Shown: piece by piece, positions 26,882 to 36,950 of the stretch | Numbering within the stretch: position 1 is the stretch's first letter | How the letters are laid out: each line of letters begins with the position of its first letter | Source: Pseudalkalibacillus sp045920555 | Lineage (GTDB): Bacteria; Bacillota; Bacilli; Bacillales; Fictibacillaceae | Assembly: GCF_045920555.1 (NCBI RefSeq) | Contig: NZ_CP174509.1 | Span: 1,798,001 to 1,862,000, forward strand | Direction of reading: 5' to 3' | Length of the DNA stretch: 64,000 bases | The notes under the pieces: model-generated | Told to the model about the DNA's origin: nothing | What the model saw: only the letters and a program-made list of their open reading frames with translations | Databases searched by the model: none | Program-made: the position numbers and the translations under genes

Positions 26882-27547
26882 ATGGCCAACACTCAAAAAC
26901 AAATCGGTTTAATCGGACTAGGAAACTTTGGAGGAAGCTTATGTAAGGAATTTGCAGATTTGAATGCTGAAATTCTTGCGATCGACAGGAATGCCGATAA
27001 AGTGGACGCCTATTCTTCTATTGCGACACATACTGTAGTCGCTGATTCAACTGACGAAGGAGTCTTGAAATCTCTAGGTATCCGCAACTTCGATCTCGTC
27101 ATCGTCTCACTTGGTGATGACATCCAGTCAAGTATTCTGACGACCCTCGTTTTAAAAGAGATTGGAGTCAAAACGGTTTGGGCCAAAGCTCAATCCAAAT
27201 ATCACCGGATGGTATTAGAAAAAATAGGAGCAGACCGGATCATCCATCCTGAGAGGGATATCGCCAAACGGCTAGCTCACCATGTTGTTTCAGAAAAAAT
27301 CATCGACTACATCGAGTTATCACCTGATCATAGTATCGTAGAACTGAGCGCTACAAGAAAAGTGAACGGAAAATCCCTGGGTGAGCTAGGGATACGTTCT
27401 AAATATGGATGCAATATCGTCGGCATCAAAAAAGGAATCGAAATCATCGTTTCCCCGGCTGCAGATGTCCGGTTGGAAGAAGGGGATACGTTGATCGTCA
27501 TAGGGTCTAATAAGAATTTAAACCGGTTTGAGGAGAAAGGTTTGTAG
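26882..27547 (+). CDS. ktrA: Potassium uptake regulatory subunit KtrA
   Basis: 221 residues from the ATG at 26882; GAAGGGG lies nine bases before it. KtrA forms the cytosolic octameric ring that gates the KtrB channel. The RCK_N (TrkA-N) domain has the nucleotide-binding motif GLIGLGNFGGSL with the acidic residue ending strand 2 (LAIDRNADKV), and the RCK_C domain (about residues 140-221) binds c-di-AMP in related proteins. Thus the same messenger would control both transcription, through the riboswitch upstream, and protein activity. ktrB starts two bases after the stop. Confidence 0.95.
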   Translation: MANTQKQIGLIGLGNFGGSLCKEFADLNAEILAIDRNADKVDAYSSIATHTVVADSTDEGVLKSLGIRNFDLVIVSLGDDIQSSILTTLVLKEIGVKTVWAKAQSKYHRMVLEKIGADRIIHPERDIAKRLAHHVVSEKIIDYIELSPDHSIVELSATRKVNGKSLGELGIRSKYGCNIVGIKKGIEIIVSPAADVRLEEGDTLIVIGSNKNLNRFEEKGL

Positions 27548-27549
27548 AA

Positions 27550-28878
27550 ATGAGAAGATTTCTAACGAATGTCAAACTAACTCCACCTCAGTTTTTAGTC
27601 TTCGTATTTCTTGGATTCATCCTTTTAGGGACTTTCCTTTTGAAGATCCCGTTTGCTAGTACTGAACCTATAAGTTGGGTGGATGCTCTGTTTACATCGA
27701 CATCCGCCATGACGGTGACAGGGCTGATTACTGTCGATACAGGAACTGCTTTTACTGTGTTCGGAGAATGCGTGATCATGTTGTTGATCCAAGTTGGCGG
27801 TCTTGGAATCATGTCTTTTGCGATTTTGATCTTCATGATGATTGGGAAAAAAATCGGTATGAGACAAAGGATGTATGTCCAACAAGCACTGAATCAGACA
27901 ACGATTGGCGGAGTCATCCTGCTCGTCAAAAGGCTTTTTGTTTTTTCAATTATTAGTGAATTAATCGCCGTCATACTCTTGACGATCAGATGGGCTCCTG
28001 AAATGGGCTTGGGTCAAGGTTTATATGCAAGCGTATTCCATGCTATTTCTGCTTTCAATAACGCTGGCTTTTCAATCTGGTCTGATAGTTTGATGGGTTT
28101 TGTTGGAGATCCGGTGGTCAATCTCATTATCACATTCTTATTCATTACGGGTGGTATTGGATTTACGGTATTAACTGATTTATGGGCCGAGAAAGAATTC
28201 CGGCACTTGAGTCTCCATACGAGATTGATGCTCATCGGTTCATTGATCATCAATGTGTTTGCCTTCCTGATCATTTTCATTTTCGAGTACAATAACCCTG
28301 CAACCCTGGGGCCGTTATCATCAGGTGAAAAAATTCTCGCTTCTTATTTCCAAGCTGTCACACCACGAACGGCAGGATTCAACACGTTGGATATCGGAAG
28401 TATGGAAGACTCTTCAATCATACTCATGCTCCTACTAATGTTTGTTGGAGGTGGGAGTGCTTCTACTGCTGGGGGGATAAAGCTGACAACCTTCTTGATC
28501 ATCTGTTTCGCTGTCTATACTTTTTTAAGAGGAAAATATGAAATCGTCATTTGGAAGAGAACCATCGATCCTCACCTTTTATTAAAGGCATTGGCAATTG
28601 CTACGATAGGCCTTGCGTTTATTTTTACAGCCATCCTGTTGTTAAGTATTACCGAAAGGCATACTTCAATGCTTCCACTGATATTTGAGGTATTTTCCGC
28701 TTTCGGAACGGTAGGGTTGTCAATGGGGGTGACAGGTGAGCTTACAGCCATCGGAAAGGTCATTATCATTTTGATCATGTTCATAGGCAAAATAGGTCCG
28801 CTGACATTAGCATTCTCATTGGCAAGACAAAGTACTGAAAAAATAAGATACCCTAGAGGAGATATTCTTGCAGGATAA
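27550..28878 (+). CDS. ktrB: Potassium uptake channel subunit KtrB
   Basis: 442 residues. KtrB is the membrane subunit of the Na+-dependent potassium importer of the SKT superfamily. Four M1-P-M2 repeats are visible, with selectivity-filter-like segments TSTSAMTVTGL near residue 50, SAFNNAGFS near 170, TPRTAGFNTLD near 275 and FSAFGTVGLSMG near 385; each has the key Gly. The gene is translationally coupled with ktrA. Together they respond to osmotic stress and potassium shortage. Confidence 0.95.
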   Translation: MRRFLTNVKLTPPQFLVFVFLGFILLGTFLLKIPFASTEPISWVDALFTSTSAMTVTGLITVDTGTAFTVFGECVIMLLIQVGGLGIMSFAILIFMMIGKKIGMRQRMYVQQALNQTTIGGVILLVKRLFVFSIISELIAVILLTIRWAPEMGLGQGLYASVFHAISAFNNAGFSIWSDSLMGFVGDPVVNLIITFLFITGGIGFTVLTDLWAEKEFRHLSLHTRLMLIGSLIINVFAFLIIFIFEYNNPATLGPLSSGEKILASYFQAVTPRTAGFNTLDIGSMEDSSIILMLLLMFVGGGSASTAGGIKLTTFLIICFAVYTFLRGKYEIVIWKRTIDPHLLLKALAIATIGLAFIFTAILLLSITERHTSMLPLIFEVFSAFGTVGLSMGVTGELTAIGKVIIILIMFIGKIGPLTLAFSLARQSTEKIRYPRGDILAG

Positions 28879-28947
28879 TTGATAAATTGATGGGTCTTTA
28901 GTCTTAGTTATGATATCTGATGAAAAAATTTGATACTGAGAAGTGAT

Positions 28948-28979
28948 AAGCACTGTCCTGACGGGCAGTGCTTTTTTAT
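28948..28979 (+). terminator. Terminator of ktrAB
   Basis: Stem AGCACTG/CAGTGCT followed by seven T. Confidence 0.9.
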
Positions 28980-29052
28980 GTTGTATGTTTCGTGTGTAGG
29001 TTAATTGGACCTTAAGAATCAATAAAACAAGTTTCAGAACCCCCGAACATAA

Positions 29053-29133
29053 TGAGAATAGTTCTCAAGTATGATTGACGATGATAATCATTTTCAATTA
29101 GTGTGGGGTTATCGCAAATGAAAATCATTATCA
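29053..29133 (+). promoter_or_regulatory. Three Fur-box-like sites before the siderophore operon
   Basis: Two near-perfect 7-1-7 Fur sites are TGATAATCATTTTCA at 29082-29096 and TGAAAATCATTATCA at 29119-29133. A third, weaker palindrome TGAGAATAGTTCTCA is at 29053-29067. A TTGACG at 29075 may be the -35. Iron-loaded Fur should shut the operon. Confidence 0.85.
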
Positions 29134-29157
29134 ATAAGATCAGAAAGGAAGATTTAG

Positions 29158-30510
29158 ATGACAGTAATGGAAAAGACTTCAAATAGATTTTTATTAGAAC
29201 AACAAGAACGTCGGGAATCGAATGCAAGATCCTACCCTCGAAGGATACCGATCGCCATTGAAGAAGCGGAGGGGATTTTCGTTACAGATGTTGAGGGGAA
29301 ACGCTACTATGATTGCCTTGCAGGTGCAGGGACACTGGCCCTTGGGCATAATCACCCGATCGTAATTAAAGCGTTGGAACAGGTAATCCGGGATAAAAGA
29401 CCTTTACATACTTTGGATCTCACTACTCCTGTTAAAGAAGAGTTTGTGAATGAGATCTTTTCATCTCTTCCGGACGATATGAGAGACAGAGCGAAGATCC
29501 AATTTTGCGGTCCAACTGGCGGAGATGCGATTGAAGCTGCATTGAAGCTTGTGAAAACCGCGACTGGAAGAAGTTCGATCCTTTCCTTCCATGGTGGATA
29601 TCATGGTTCAACACATGGAACGATGGCGATCAGCGGGAACCTGGGGCCGAAAGAACATGTTCAAGGTTTAATGCCGAATGTACATTTTCTTCCTTACCCA
29701 TACGTGTATCGTTGTCCATTCGGAGTAAAAGGCGAAGACGGACATAGAATCAGCAGTCAATATATCGAGAACCTCCTGGATGATCCTGAGAGCGGCATTT
29801 TGCCTCCAGCAGCGATGATCTTGGAAGTCGTCCAAGGGGAGGGCGGATCGGTTCCGGCACCTATAGAATGGCTTCAAGAAATGAGACGGATAACGAAAGA
29901 AAGGGGCATACCTTTGATCATCGATGAAATCCAAACCGGTATCGGGCGGACGGGTAAATTCTTTGCTTTCGAACATGCCGGAATCGTACCTGATGTCATC
30001 GTGCTATCGAAAGCGATCGGGGGGAGCCTGCCATTATCAGTCGTGATTTATGATAAAGATCTCGATCAATGGGGACCTGGCGCACATATCGGAACGTTCA
30101 GAGGGAACCAGATGGCAATGGCCGCCGGTACAGCAACCCTCCAATACATCAAAGAAAACAACCTCTCAGAACATGCAGATCGTATGGGGGACAAGCTCCA
30201 AGCTATGCTTAAAGAATTGCAGAAAAAGTACCCGGAAATCGGTGATGTTCGGGGACGCGGTTTGATGATAGGAGCCGAAATGGTCGACCCCGCAGAAACA
30301 CAGGCATCGAATGGAAGTCACGCGGCCAACCCGGAACTGGCAAGCCGGATCCAACGTGAATGCTTCAACCGTGGTCTCATTCTCGAGGTCGGAGGCCGTC
30401 ATGGATGTGTCGTCCGGATTTTACCGCCGCTGATCATTACAGAACAACAAGTCGATGAAGTGGCTGCAATTTTCAAGAATGCAGTAACAGCTGTACTTGG
30501 AGAACGGTGA
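29158..30510 (+). CDS. rhbA: Diaminobutyrate-2-oxoglutarate aminotransferase (siderophore)
   Basis: 450 residues, AAGGAAG before the ATG. A PLP-dependent class III aminotransferase that makes L-2,4-diaminobutyrate from aspartate semialdehyde with glutamate. The PLP-binding segment IIDEIQTGIGRTGKFFAFEH is near residue 260 and the Schiff-base Lys is in VIVLSKAIGGSLPLSV near 285. It begins the siderophore operon right after three Fur-like boxes, and the decarboxylase follows after four bases; this pair makes 1,3-diaminopropane, as RhbA and RhbB do in rhizobactin 1021 synthesis. Confidence 0.9.
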   Translation: MTVMEKTSNRFLLEQQERRESNARSYPRRIPIAIEEAEGIFVTDVEGKRYYDCLAGAGTLALGHNHPIVIKALEQVIRDKRPLHTLDLTTPVKEEFVNEIFSSLPDDMRDRAKIQFCGPTGGDAIEAALKLVKTATGRSSILSFHGGYHGSTHGTMAISGNLGPKEHVQGLMPNVHFLPYPYVYRCPFGVKGEDGHRISSQYIENLLDDPESGILPPAAMILEVVQGEGGSVPAPIEWLQEMRRITKERGIPLIIDEIQTGIGRTGKFFAFEHAGIVPDVIVLSKAIGGSLPLSVVIYDKDLDQWGPGAHIGTFRGNQMAMAAGTATLQYIKENNLSEHADRMGDKLQAMLKELQKKYPEIGDVRGRGLMIGAEMVDPAETQASNGSHAANPELASRIQRECFNRGLILEVGGRHGCVVRILPPLIITEQQVDEVAAIFKNAVTAVLGER

Positions 30511-30514
30511 TTCG

Positions 30515-32068
30515 ATGATTACAAAAGTAATGAAACCTACATCCTTTCAATTTGAAGATACAGACAACCTTACAAATGATTTCGATCCATTCTTTTTCCA
30601 TGGGGAAGGAGCAGGGGTGGCTGCCTACAGCCATGCAAGCCAGCTGGTGACCGAGAAGTTGATCGAGGCGTTTACAGATCAATCAAAACCTTACATCGGA
30701 AAAGCACCTGAAGACATCAGGCGTGAGATCCAAAGGCTCCAACTTGTAAAGGAAAATGGAGAATCTTTATATGAACTACTGGAGGATATCCAAGAACCTC
30801 TTCTAAAAAGCAATATCAATATCAGCAATACTAAAAGTATCGCGCACTTGCACTGTCCGCCTTTACTGCCGGCCTTAGCAGCTGAAATGATCATCAGCGC
30901 GTTCAATCAGTCGATGGATTCCTGGGATCAGAGTACAGCCGCTACATATTTGGAACATGAGCTGATACGCTGGCTGCTTCCGAAGTTCGGGTTTGGAGGA
31001 CAGGCTGATGGCACCTTTACGAGCGGAGGAACACAATCGAATTATATGGGATTGCTTCTTGCAAGGGACCATTATTGTTGGAAGCAATGGGGTCATCATG
31101 TTCAAAAGGAAGGACTGCCGGAACAGGCTAATCGATTGAGGATCCTATGCTCTGAGCATGCTCATTTTACGGTGAAAAAGTCAGCATCACAGCTTGGTTT
31201 AGGCGAAAATGCGGTTATCGTCATCAAAACGGATGATCTGCAGCAAATTTGTATGAACGATCTCGAAGAAAAATTAACAGCTCTTGAAGAAAACGGATTA
31301 TTGCCTTTCGCACTCGTCGCAACATGTGGAACGACTGATTTCGGCAGTATCGATCCAATGATAGAGATGGGGCAGGTTGCTGAGCGATATGGGCTCTGGT
31401 TCCATGTGGATGCAGCATATGGCGGGGCTTTGATCCTCAGCCACAGTCATTTTCAAAAGCTGACTGGTATTGAACAGGCTGACTCGATCACCGTCGATTT
31501 TCACAAGCTTTTCTATCAACCGATCAGCTGTGGCGCATTCCTTGTCAAAGATAAGCGTTCATTCCAGTATATCCAGCACCATGCAGACTATTTGAATCCG
31601 AGTGAGGATGAAGAGAATGGTATTCTTCACCTAGTAACGAAATCAACTCAGACGACGAGACGATTCGATGCTCTGAAGCTGATGATGTCCTTACGGATGA
31701 TTGGGACGAAAACATTCGGTGACATGATCGATCATACGTTCAAGCTTGCCAAACAGACTGCAGATGAGCTTTATCTTCGTCCTGGTTTCAGGATCCTTAA
31801 CCGGAATCCAGTTTTGAACACAGTCGTATTCCGATATGAACCGCTTGATGGAAAAGGACTTGACTTGGATTTGCTCAATAAAAAAATTCAACAAACGCTG
31901 TTCGAGAGCGGTGAGGCAATCATGGCGAAAACCACTGTTGAGGGAGAGATCTTTTTGAAATTCACTTTGTTGAATCCTAGAACGACACTGAATGACATCA
32001 AGGATATTCTTACATTGATTGAACAATATGGACAAATGTACTCAAGTAAACGGGGGTTGAACCATTGA
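30515..32068 (+). CDS. rhbB: L-2,4-diaminobutyrate decarboxylase (siderophore)
   Basis: 517 residues from the ATG at 30515. A PLP-dependent group II decarboxylase that converts diaminobutyrate to 1,3-diaminopropane. Typical motifs are FTSGGTQSNYMGLLLARD near residue 170, WFHVDAAYGGAL near 300, and the PLP-binding Lys in TVDFHKLFYQP near 330. It overlaps the next gene by four bases, a sign of translational coupling. Together with the preceding aminotransferase it supplies the diamine half of the siderophore. Confidence 0.9.
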   Translation: MITKVMKPTSFQFEDTDNLTNDFDPFFFHGEGAGVAAYSHASQLVTEKLIEAFTDQSKPYIGKAPEDIRREIQRLQLVKENGESLYELLEDIQEPLLKSNINISNTKSIAHLHCPPLLPALAAEMIISAFNQSMDSWDQSTAATYLEHELIRWLLPKFGFGGQADGTFTSGGTQSNYMGLLLARDHYCWKQWGHHVQKEGLPEQANRLRILCSEHAHFTVKKSASQLGLGENAVIVIKTDDLQQICMNDLEEKLTALEENGLLPFALVATCGTTDFGSIDPMIEMGQVAERYGLWFHVDAAYGGALILSHSHFQKLTGIEQADSITVDFHKLFYQPISCGAFLVKDKRSFQYIQHHADYLNPSEDEENGILHLVTKSTQTTRRFDALKLMMSLRMIGTKTFGDMIDHTFKLAKQTADELYLRPGFRILNRNPVLNTVVFRYEPLDGKGLDLDLLNKKIQQTLFESGEAIMAKTTVEGEIFLKFTLLNPRTTLNDIKDILTLIEQYGQMYSSKRGLNH

Positions 32069-33846
32069 AAAATTATAAAACTATTGCAGAACAAGCCACG
32101 ATGCAAAGTTTTCTGAATTGCTATCTGAGGGAGACGGGAAATTTTGAAGAAGTAGCTGACCAAACGATTCTCCAATCGATCGAAAAAGAAGCAGAGCGTA
32201 CGATCAAATGTGTGCTCCAGCATCAAGCAGTAGAATTGATCATCCCGGTCAAATACTGGTCTCTTACAGGCCGGCACATATTCACTTTTCCAATCCATTA
32301 CCGTCATGAAGGCAGTCAGACGCTTAGAATCATCGATTACATCACGCTTGTTTCATTGATCACAAAAGAATTGTTGATCGAACAGAACCGGGAGTATGCC
32401 GTAGATGAATTCATGCTGCGGGTCATTCTAAGCTGCCGCAATGTCACAAAATACGTGGAAGAACGTGCGTTGGATGCAGACCAATTGTCCGATGCGAATT
32501 TCAGCTATATTGAATCAGAACAGTCGTTGTTGTTCGGACATTTGCTGCATCCGTCATCAAAAAGCAAGCAGGGGATTTCAGAGAAAGAAGAGCATCTGTA
32601 TTCCCCTGAGCTCAAGGGTGAGTTTCAACTGCATTACTTCCGGGCGGATCCATCGATTGTCGCACAGGACTCTAGTTTGGATGAAAGTGCCGCAGCCATT
32701 GTAAAACGGGAATTGAAGGAATCGGCTGAGTTACACCGACTTCAAGGGAAGGAAGACGATCTCTTCATCCCGACGCATCCGCTACAGGCGAAACATCTGA
32801 TTGAAAAGGAAAATGTACAATCCCTCATGGATAGACGATTGCTCGAATATATCGGTCCGTTAGGAAAAAAGTATACGGCTACATCGTCTTTCCGGACAGT
32901 TTACAGTAAAGATTCGAAGTATATGTTCAAGTTTTCTGTCCCGATCAAAATCACGAATTCATTGCGTGTCAGCCAGAAGAAAGAGCTTGACCGCGGAGTT
33001 GAAGTTTCGAGAGTGCTAGCCACGAAAGTAGGTCAGGATTTACGGGAACGATTTGATCATTTCCATATCATTGAGGATCCAGCTTACTTGAATCTGGATC
33101 TGGAGGGGGATTCTACTGGCTTTGAAGTCATCATCCGGGAAAACCCCTTCTATGAAAAAGATCAAAACACGAGTTTGATAGCGGGATTATGTCAGGATCA
33201 TGCCTATGGCGGCAAAATGAGGATCCAAGCCATCGTGGAGGAAATCGCGAGACGTGAAGACCGGAGCACGGAAGAAGTGAGCATGAATTGGTTCGACCGG
33301 TATCTATCAATTTCCTTGGATCCGATTCTCTGGCTCTATGAAACATACGGAATCGCATTGGAAGCCCATCAGCAGAATTCGGTCCTCCAATTGGACGACG
33401 GTTATCCTCGGACTTTCTATTATCGTGACAATCAGGGCTATTACTACAGCGAATCGAAGGCTGATCTACTAGTAGCACAGCTTCCTGATCTGAATCGTAA
33501 AAGCAATACCATCTGCTCGGATGAAGTGGCAGAAGAAAGGCTTCGCTACTATTTCCTCATCAATCACCTGTTCGGGCTTATCAACAGTTTTGGCGTCAGT
33601 GGCTTGATAGGCGAGGAAAAGCTTTTACAGATTCTAAGATCACGACTTGAAAAACATATTGAAAAAGGAACTGCTGTTGGGTTCATCGACAGTCTGATCA
33701 ATGTGCCAGTCTTACCTTGCAAAGCGAATCTGTTGACGCGTTTCCACGATATGGATGAGCTTGTCGGTTCTCTGGAAACGCAATCCGTCTATACGATGAT
33801 CGGAAATCCAATCGTACAGGAGGTTGAACTTGCTTATGAGAGGTAG
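32065..33846 (+). CDS. rhbC: IucA/IucC-family siderophore synthetase, first copy
   Basis: 593 residues, TTG start overlapping the previous stop. NIS synthetases join a carboxylate of citrate to an amine or hydroxamate arm using ATP. The N-terminal ATP-binding part has HPLQAKH near residue 238 and TATSSFRTV near 275; the C-terminal FhuF-like domain has AHQQNSVLQLDDGYPRTFYYRDNQGYYY near 434 (the AHxQN motif). It is one of two synthetases in the operon, as expected if two arms are attached one after another to citrate. The order in which the two act is unknown. Confidence 0.92.
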   Translation: MKNYKTIAEQATMQSFLNCYLRETGNFEEVADQTILQSIEKEAERTIKCVLQHQAVELIIPVKYWSLTGRHIFTFPIHYRHEGSQTLRIIDYITLVSLITKELLIEQNREYAVDEFMLRVILSCRNVTKYVEERALDADQLSDANFSYIESEQSLLFGHLLHPSSKSKQGISEKEEHLYSPELKGEFQLHYFRADPSIVAQDSSLDESAAAIVKRELKESAELHRLQGKEDDLFIPTHPLQAKHLIEKENVQSLMDRRLLEYIGPLGKKYTATSSFRTVYSKDSKYMFKFSVPIKITNSLRVSQKKELDRGVEVSRVLATKVGQDLRERFDHFHIIEDPAYLNLDLEGDSTGFEVIIRENPFYEKDQNTSLIAGLCQDHAYGGKMRIQAIVEEIARREDRSTEEVSMNWFDRYLSISLDPILWLYETYGIALEAHQQNSVLQLDDGYPRTFYYRDNQGYYYSESKADLLVAQLPDLNRKSNTICSDEVAEERLRYYFLINHLFGLINSFGVSGLIGEEKLLQILRSRLEKHIEKGTAVGFIDSLINVPVLPCKANLLTRFHDMDELVGSLETQSVYTMIGNPIVQEVELAYER

Positions 33847-34432
33847 CTACCACTACTTCGATTCAAGGATCGAAAAAGAAATCTCTTTTGAAAAGGTCGA
33901 TTATGACCGGGATCTCGAACTCATTCACAAATGGATGAATGAACCGCATGTCATTCCGTTCTGGCAGCTTGATTATCCAATTGAAAAATTTTCACAGCAT
34001 TTACAGGAAGCGTTGGCTGATGAGCATCAAATGCTGTTGTTAGGAAGTCTAGATGGGGTGCCGATGAGCTACTGGGAATCCTATTGGGCCAAAGGGGATG
34101 TCGTAGAAAAAAGTTATGAAGCGGATACATTTGATCAGGGCATCCACCTGTTGATCGGAGACCCTGATTATCTTGGGAAAGGTTATTCGTTACCGATGCT
34201 TGAAGCAATCATTGAATATCAGTTCCAAGTACCTGAGACGCCGAAGATCATCGCAGAGCCTGATATCCGGAATGAAAAAATGATCCATGTGTTTGAGCGA
34301 TGCAGTTTCGAACGGGTAAAACCGATTGAACTTCCTGATAAAACAGGATTGTTGATGTTCTGTCATCGAGACGTGTTTGAAAGGAGGCGGCAACATGACC
34401 GTCACGACAAAAGACTCCAAGCCCATACATGA
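33830..34432 (+). CDS. rhbD: N-acyltransferase for siderophore hydroxamate
   Basis: About 200 residues. The TTG at 33830 is six bases after AGGAGG; an ATG at 33836 would lose only two residues. The gene overlaps the end of the first synthetase. It is an IucB/AlcB-like GNAT enzyme that puts an acetyl group on the N-hydroxylated diamine. Family segments are HKWMNEPHVIPFWQL near residue 28, YWESYWAKGDVV near 80 and HLLIGDPDYLGKGYSLPMLEA near 108, which contains the CoA-binding loop. The position between synthetase and monooxygenase agrees with the role. Confidence 0.9.
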   Translation: MLMRGSYHYFDSRIEKEISFEKVDYDRDLELIHKWMNEPHVIPFWQLDYPIEKFSQHLQEALADEHQMLLLGSLDGVPMSYWESYWAKGDVVEKSYEADTFDQGIHLLIGDPDYLGKGYSLPMLEAIIEYQFQVPETPKIIAEPDIRNEKMIHVFERCSFERVKPIELPDKTGLLMFCHRDVFERRRQHDRHDKRLQAHT

Positions 34433-35741
34433 TGCCATCGGTATCGGGATCGGACCGTTCAACCTTGGTATGGGTGCGCTTTTAGAAGAGGTTCCGGAGA
34501 TTGATGCGTTGTTTTTTGAACGTAAGCATGAATTCGATTGGCATCCAGGGATGCTGCTCGATGGGACGACACTCCAGGTCCCATTCTTTGCTGACCTGGT
34601 GAGTATGGCGGATGTCCGGAGCAAATACAGCTTTCTCCATTATCTGCAGGAGCATGAACGGATGTACAATTTTTATTTCTTAGAAAAGTTCCATATCCCC
34701 CGGAAAGAGTACAACCATTATTGCAAGTGGGTGTCAAATCAACTCGATACATGCCGGTTCGGAAGGTCAGTTGAAAATGTTCAGGTCCTTGTAGAAAATG
34801 GTGAGCAGATTTACGAGGTGGAAGTCTTGAACATGAGTGACCATACGAAGGAGACTTACCGGGCCCGCCACCTGTTGATCGGGATCGGTACGTCACCATC
34901 AGTTCCATCTTTCATGAAGGAGCATCTCGGGGATACTGTCTTCCATTCCTCCCAGTTCCTGAATCATAAGGACCGGTGCCTAGAAGCGGAAGCCATAACG
35001 GTGATCGGTTCAGGCCAGAGTGCTGCAGAGGTATTTTATGATCTTGCGAAAGAACAGGGACATAAAGGATATTCGCTGGACTGGTTCACCCGTTCGAAAG
35101 GATTCTTCCCGATGGAGTATTCCAAGCTTGGACTTGAATATTTTTCACCGGATTACACTGATTTCTTCTACAAGCTGCCACAGTATAAGAAGGACAAGCT
35201 GATACAGGAACAGGATCTCCTCTATAAAGGAATCAGCACAGATACGATTGCGGAAATCTATGATCTGCTCTATGAGCGTACTGTAGGTGAAGAACAGCCT
35301 GACATCCGTTTGCAGGCGATGACGGAAGCATCAGACATCAAGCGTATAGGTGATCGGTGGGAGCTGGAGTTTATCCACAGGTTGACGGAAGAATCATTTG
35401 TAAAAAAATCAGATATCGTCATTCTCGGCACAGGTTATCAACCGACCGTGCCAGGATTTTTAGAGGGGCTTCACCATCTGATTGATTGGGATGAGCATGG
35501 ACGCTATCAAATCCAACAAAATTACGAATTGAAAATGAACCAACCGATGAATAATAAAATCTTCATCCAGAACGGCGAATTGCATACTCATGGCGTCGGC
35601 GCACCGGATTTGGGATTAGGAGCTCATCGGAATGCGGTCATCATCAATTCGCTGGTTGGACGGGAAGTTTATCCAATAAGGACGAAAAATGTGTTCCAGA
35701 CATTCGGATTGGAAGCGTCATGTATGCCGGCCAACGTTTAA
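34395..35741 (+). CDS. rhbE: Amine N-monooxygenase (IucD/RhbE type)
   Basis: 448 residues from the ATG at 34395 after AGGAGGCGG; it overlaps the acyltransferase gene. The FAD- and NADPH-dependent enzyme hydroxylates the primary amine of 1,3-diaminopropane. The FAD motif GIGIGPFNLGMGALLEE is near residue 16, the NADPH motif VIGSGQSAAEVFYDL near 205, and the C-terminal ATGY-like LGTGYQP near 345. The following exporter gene overlaps its 3' end by 22 bases. Within this operon the natural substrate is very likely 1,3-diaminopropane rather than lysine or ornithine. Confidence 0.92.
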   Translation: MTVTTKDSKPIHDAIGIGIGPFNLGMGALLEEVPEIDALFFERKHEFDWHPGMLLDGTTLQVPFFADLVSMADVRSKYSFLHYLQEHERMYNFYFLEKFHIPRKEYNHYCKWVSNQLDTCRFGRSVENVQVLVENGEQIYEVEVLNMSDHTKETYRARHLLIGIGTSPSVPSFMKEHLGDTVFHSSQFLNHKDRCLEAEAITVIGSGQSAAEVFYDLAKEQGHKGYSLDWFTRSKGFFPMEYSKLGLEYFSPDYTDFFYKLPQYKKDKLIQEQDLLYKGISTDTIAEIYDLLYERTVGEEQPDIRLQAMTEASDIKRIGDRWELEFIHRLTEESFVKKSDIVILGTGYQPTVPGFLEGLHHLIDWDEHGRYQIQQNYELKMNQPMNNKIFIQNGELHTHGVGAPDLGLGAHRNAVIINSLVGREVYPIRTKNVFQTFGLEASCMPANV

Positions 35742-36928
35742 ATACTATCATCCTGTTCAGTTGTATCTTCCTGTTTGTCGGAACAGAGGTATTATTATCG
35801 CCATTCTATCCGCAATTCTTTGAAAAAGTATTCGGGATTGACGATTTGAGCTTCACAGGTATGTATGTTTTTTTATGCCGCCTGACCGTCGTATTGATTT
35901 CTCCGATTTGGGGACTGCTCGCAAAACGGTTTGATGCCAAAAGTTTGCTGCTGATCGGTCAGACCGGCACGGCATTAGCTTGCGTCCTTATGGCAATGTC
36001 ACAGACAGAACAGCAATTTCTCATTTTTTCAATCTGCCTGTTGGTTTTTAAAAGCAGTTACTTATTGCTGTACACGATTCTGATCCAGCATGCTGGGAAG
36101 GCGAAAAAGCGTGTGACCGGGCTTTATCACGCTGTTTTCCAGTCGTCAGTGGTTGTGGCTACTCTGGCAAGCAGCTGGGTGATCCAATTGGATGATCCGC
36201 TCGTCGTCTTCTGGTGGGCAGCAGCATTGGATGCCATCCAAGCGATAGTTTGCTTTCTCGTTTTCAGTAGGATGAGTGCTTTCGTTGCTGTTGCGAAAGA
36301 GCCAGAAGCAATCAGAAAACGGGTAACTGGCTTCGGCTTTCTTATAAAAATGGCCATGATCATTTTTACGCTGCATTTTTCAGTCACCCTTGTACGACCA
36401 TTTTTCACGTTATTTTCGGAGCAGGAGCTTCATACATCCGTGTTTTCAAGCAGCTTGCTGTTCCTTGTGCCGAGTATCATGGCGGTGGCGGCTGCACCGT
36501 TGATCATAAAATGCAGGACAGAAAAGCTGTCGTCCTTGTATAAAATTGCAGGGATTATACTCGCAGTCAGTCTCCTTTTCCAAGGGATCGTGACCAGTTT
36601 GCCGCTATTCGTGTTGTTCAGGTGTCTGTTCGGGTTGGCACTGGCAATATGCCAGGCAAGCTTGGAAATCGTCCTATTCCAACGAGGCGGCAATGTCCAC
36701 TATCAATACGGGATCATGTCTGCCTTTCAAAATATAGGGCTGTTGCTTGCGCCGTTAGCTGCGACATTTCTAGTAAATAACTACACTTTACAACATCCGT
36801 TCCTATATGCAAGTGTGGCTATCGCGGTTCATTTAGCTCTTGTATTAATGACCATCTACAGTAAGACCGGAATACAAGAGGAGGAAAAGATCGTAGCTGA
36901 ACAAGAGAAACAACGTTATGTTGGATAA
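35720..36928 (+). CDS. MFS transporter, probable siderophore exporter
   Basis: 402 residues, ATG start within the end of the monooxygenase gene with only a weak GGAAG upstream, so translation is probably coupled. Twelve hydrophobic segments are present, with motif A as WGLLAKRFDAKSLLLIG after helix 2. Its location between the monooxygenase and the second synthetase in an iron-regulated operon supports export of the finished siderophore. No siderophore receptor or ABC importer is in the window, so uptake genes must be elsewhere. Confidence 0.85.
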   Translation: MYAGQRLNTIILFSCIFLFVGTEVLLSPFYPQFFEKVFGIDDLSFTGMYVFLCRLTVVLISPIWGLLAKRFDAKSLLLIGQTGTALACVLMAMSQTEQQFLIFSICLLVFKSSYLLLYTILIQHAGKAKKRVTGLYHAVFQSSVVVATLASSWVIQLDDPLVVFWWAAALDAIQAIVCFLVFSRMSAFVAVAKEPEAIRKRVTGFGFLIKMAMIIFTLHFSVTLVRPFFTLFSEQELHTSVFSSSLLFLVPSIMAVAAAPLIIKCRTEKLSSLYKIAGIILAVSLLFQGIVTSLPLFVLFRCLFGLALAICQASLEIVLFQRGGNVHYQYGIMSAFQNIGLLLAPLAATFLVNNYTLQHPFLYASVAIAVHLALVLMTIYSKTGIQEEEKIVAEQEKQRYVG

Positions 36929-36950
36929 CAAATAAGAAAGTAGGGATAAC

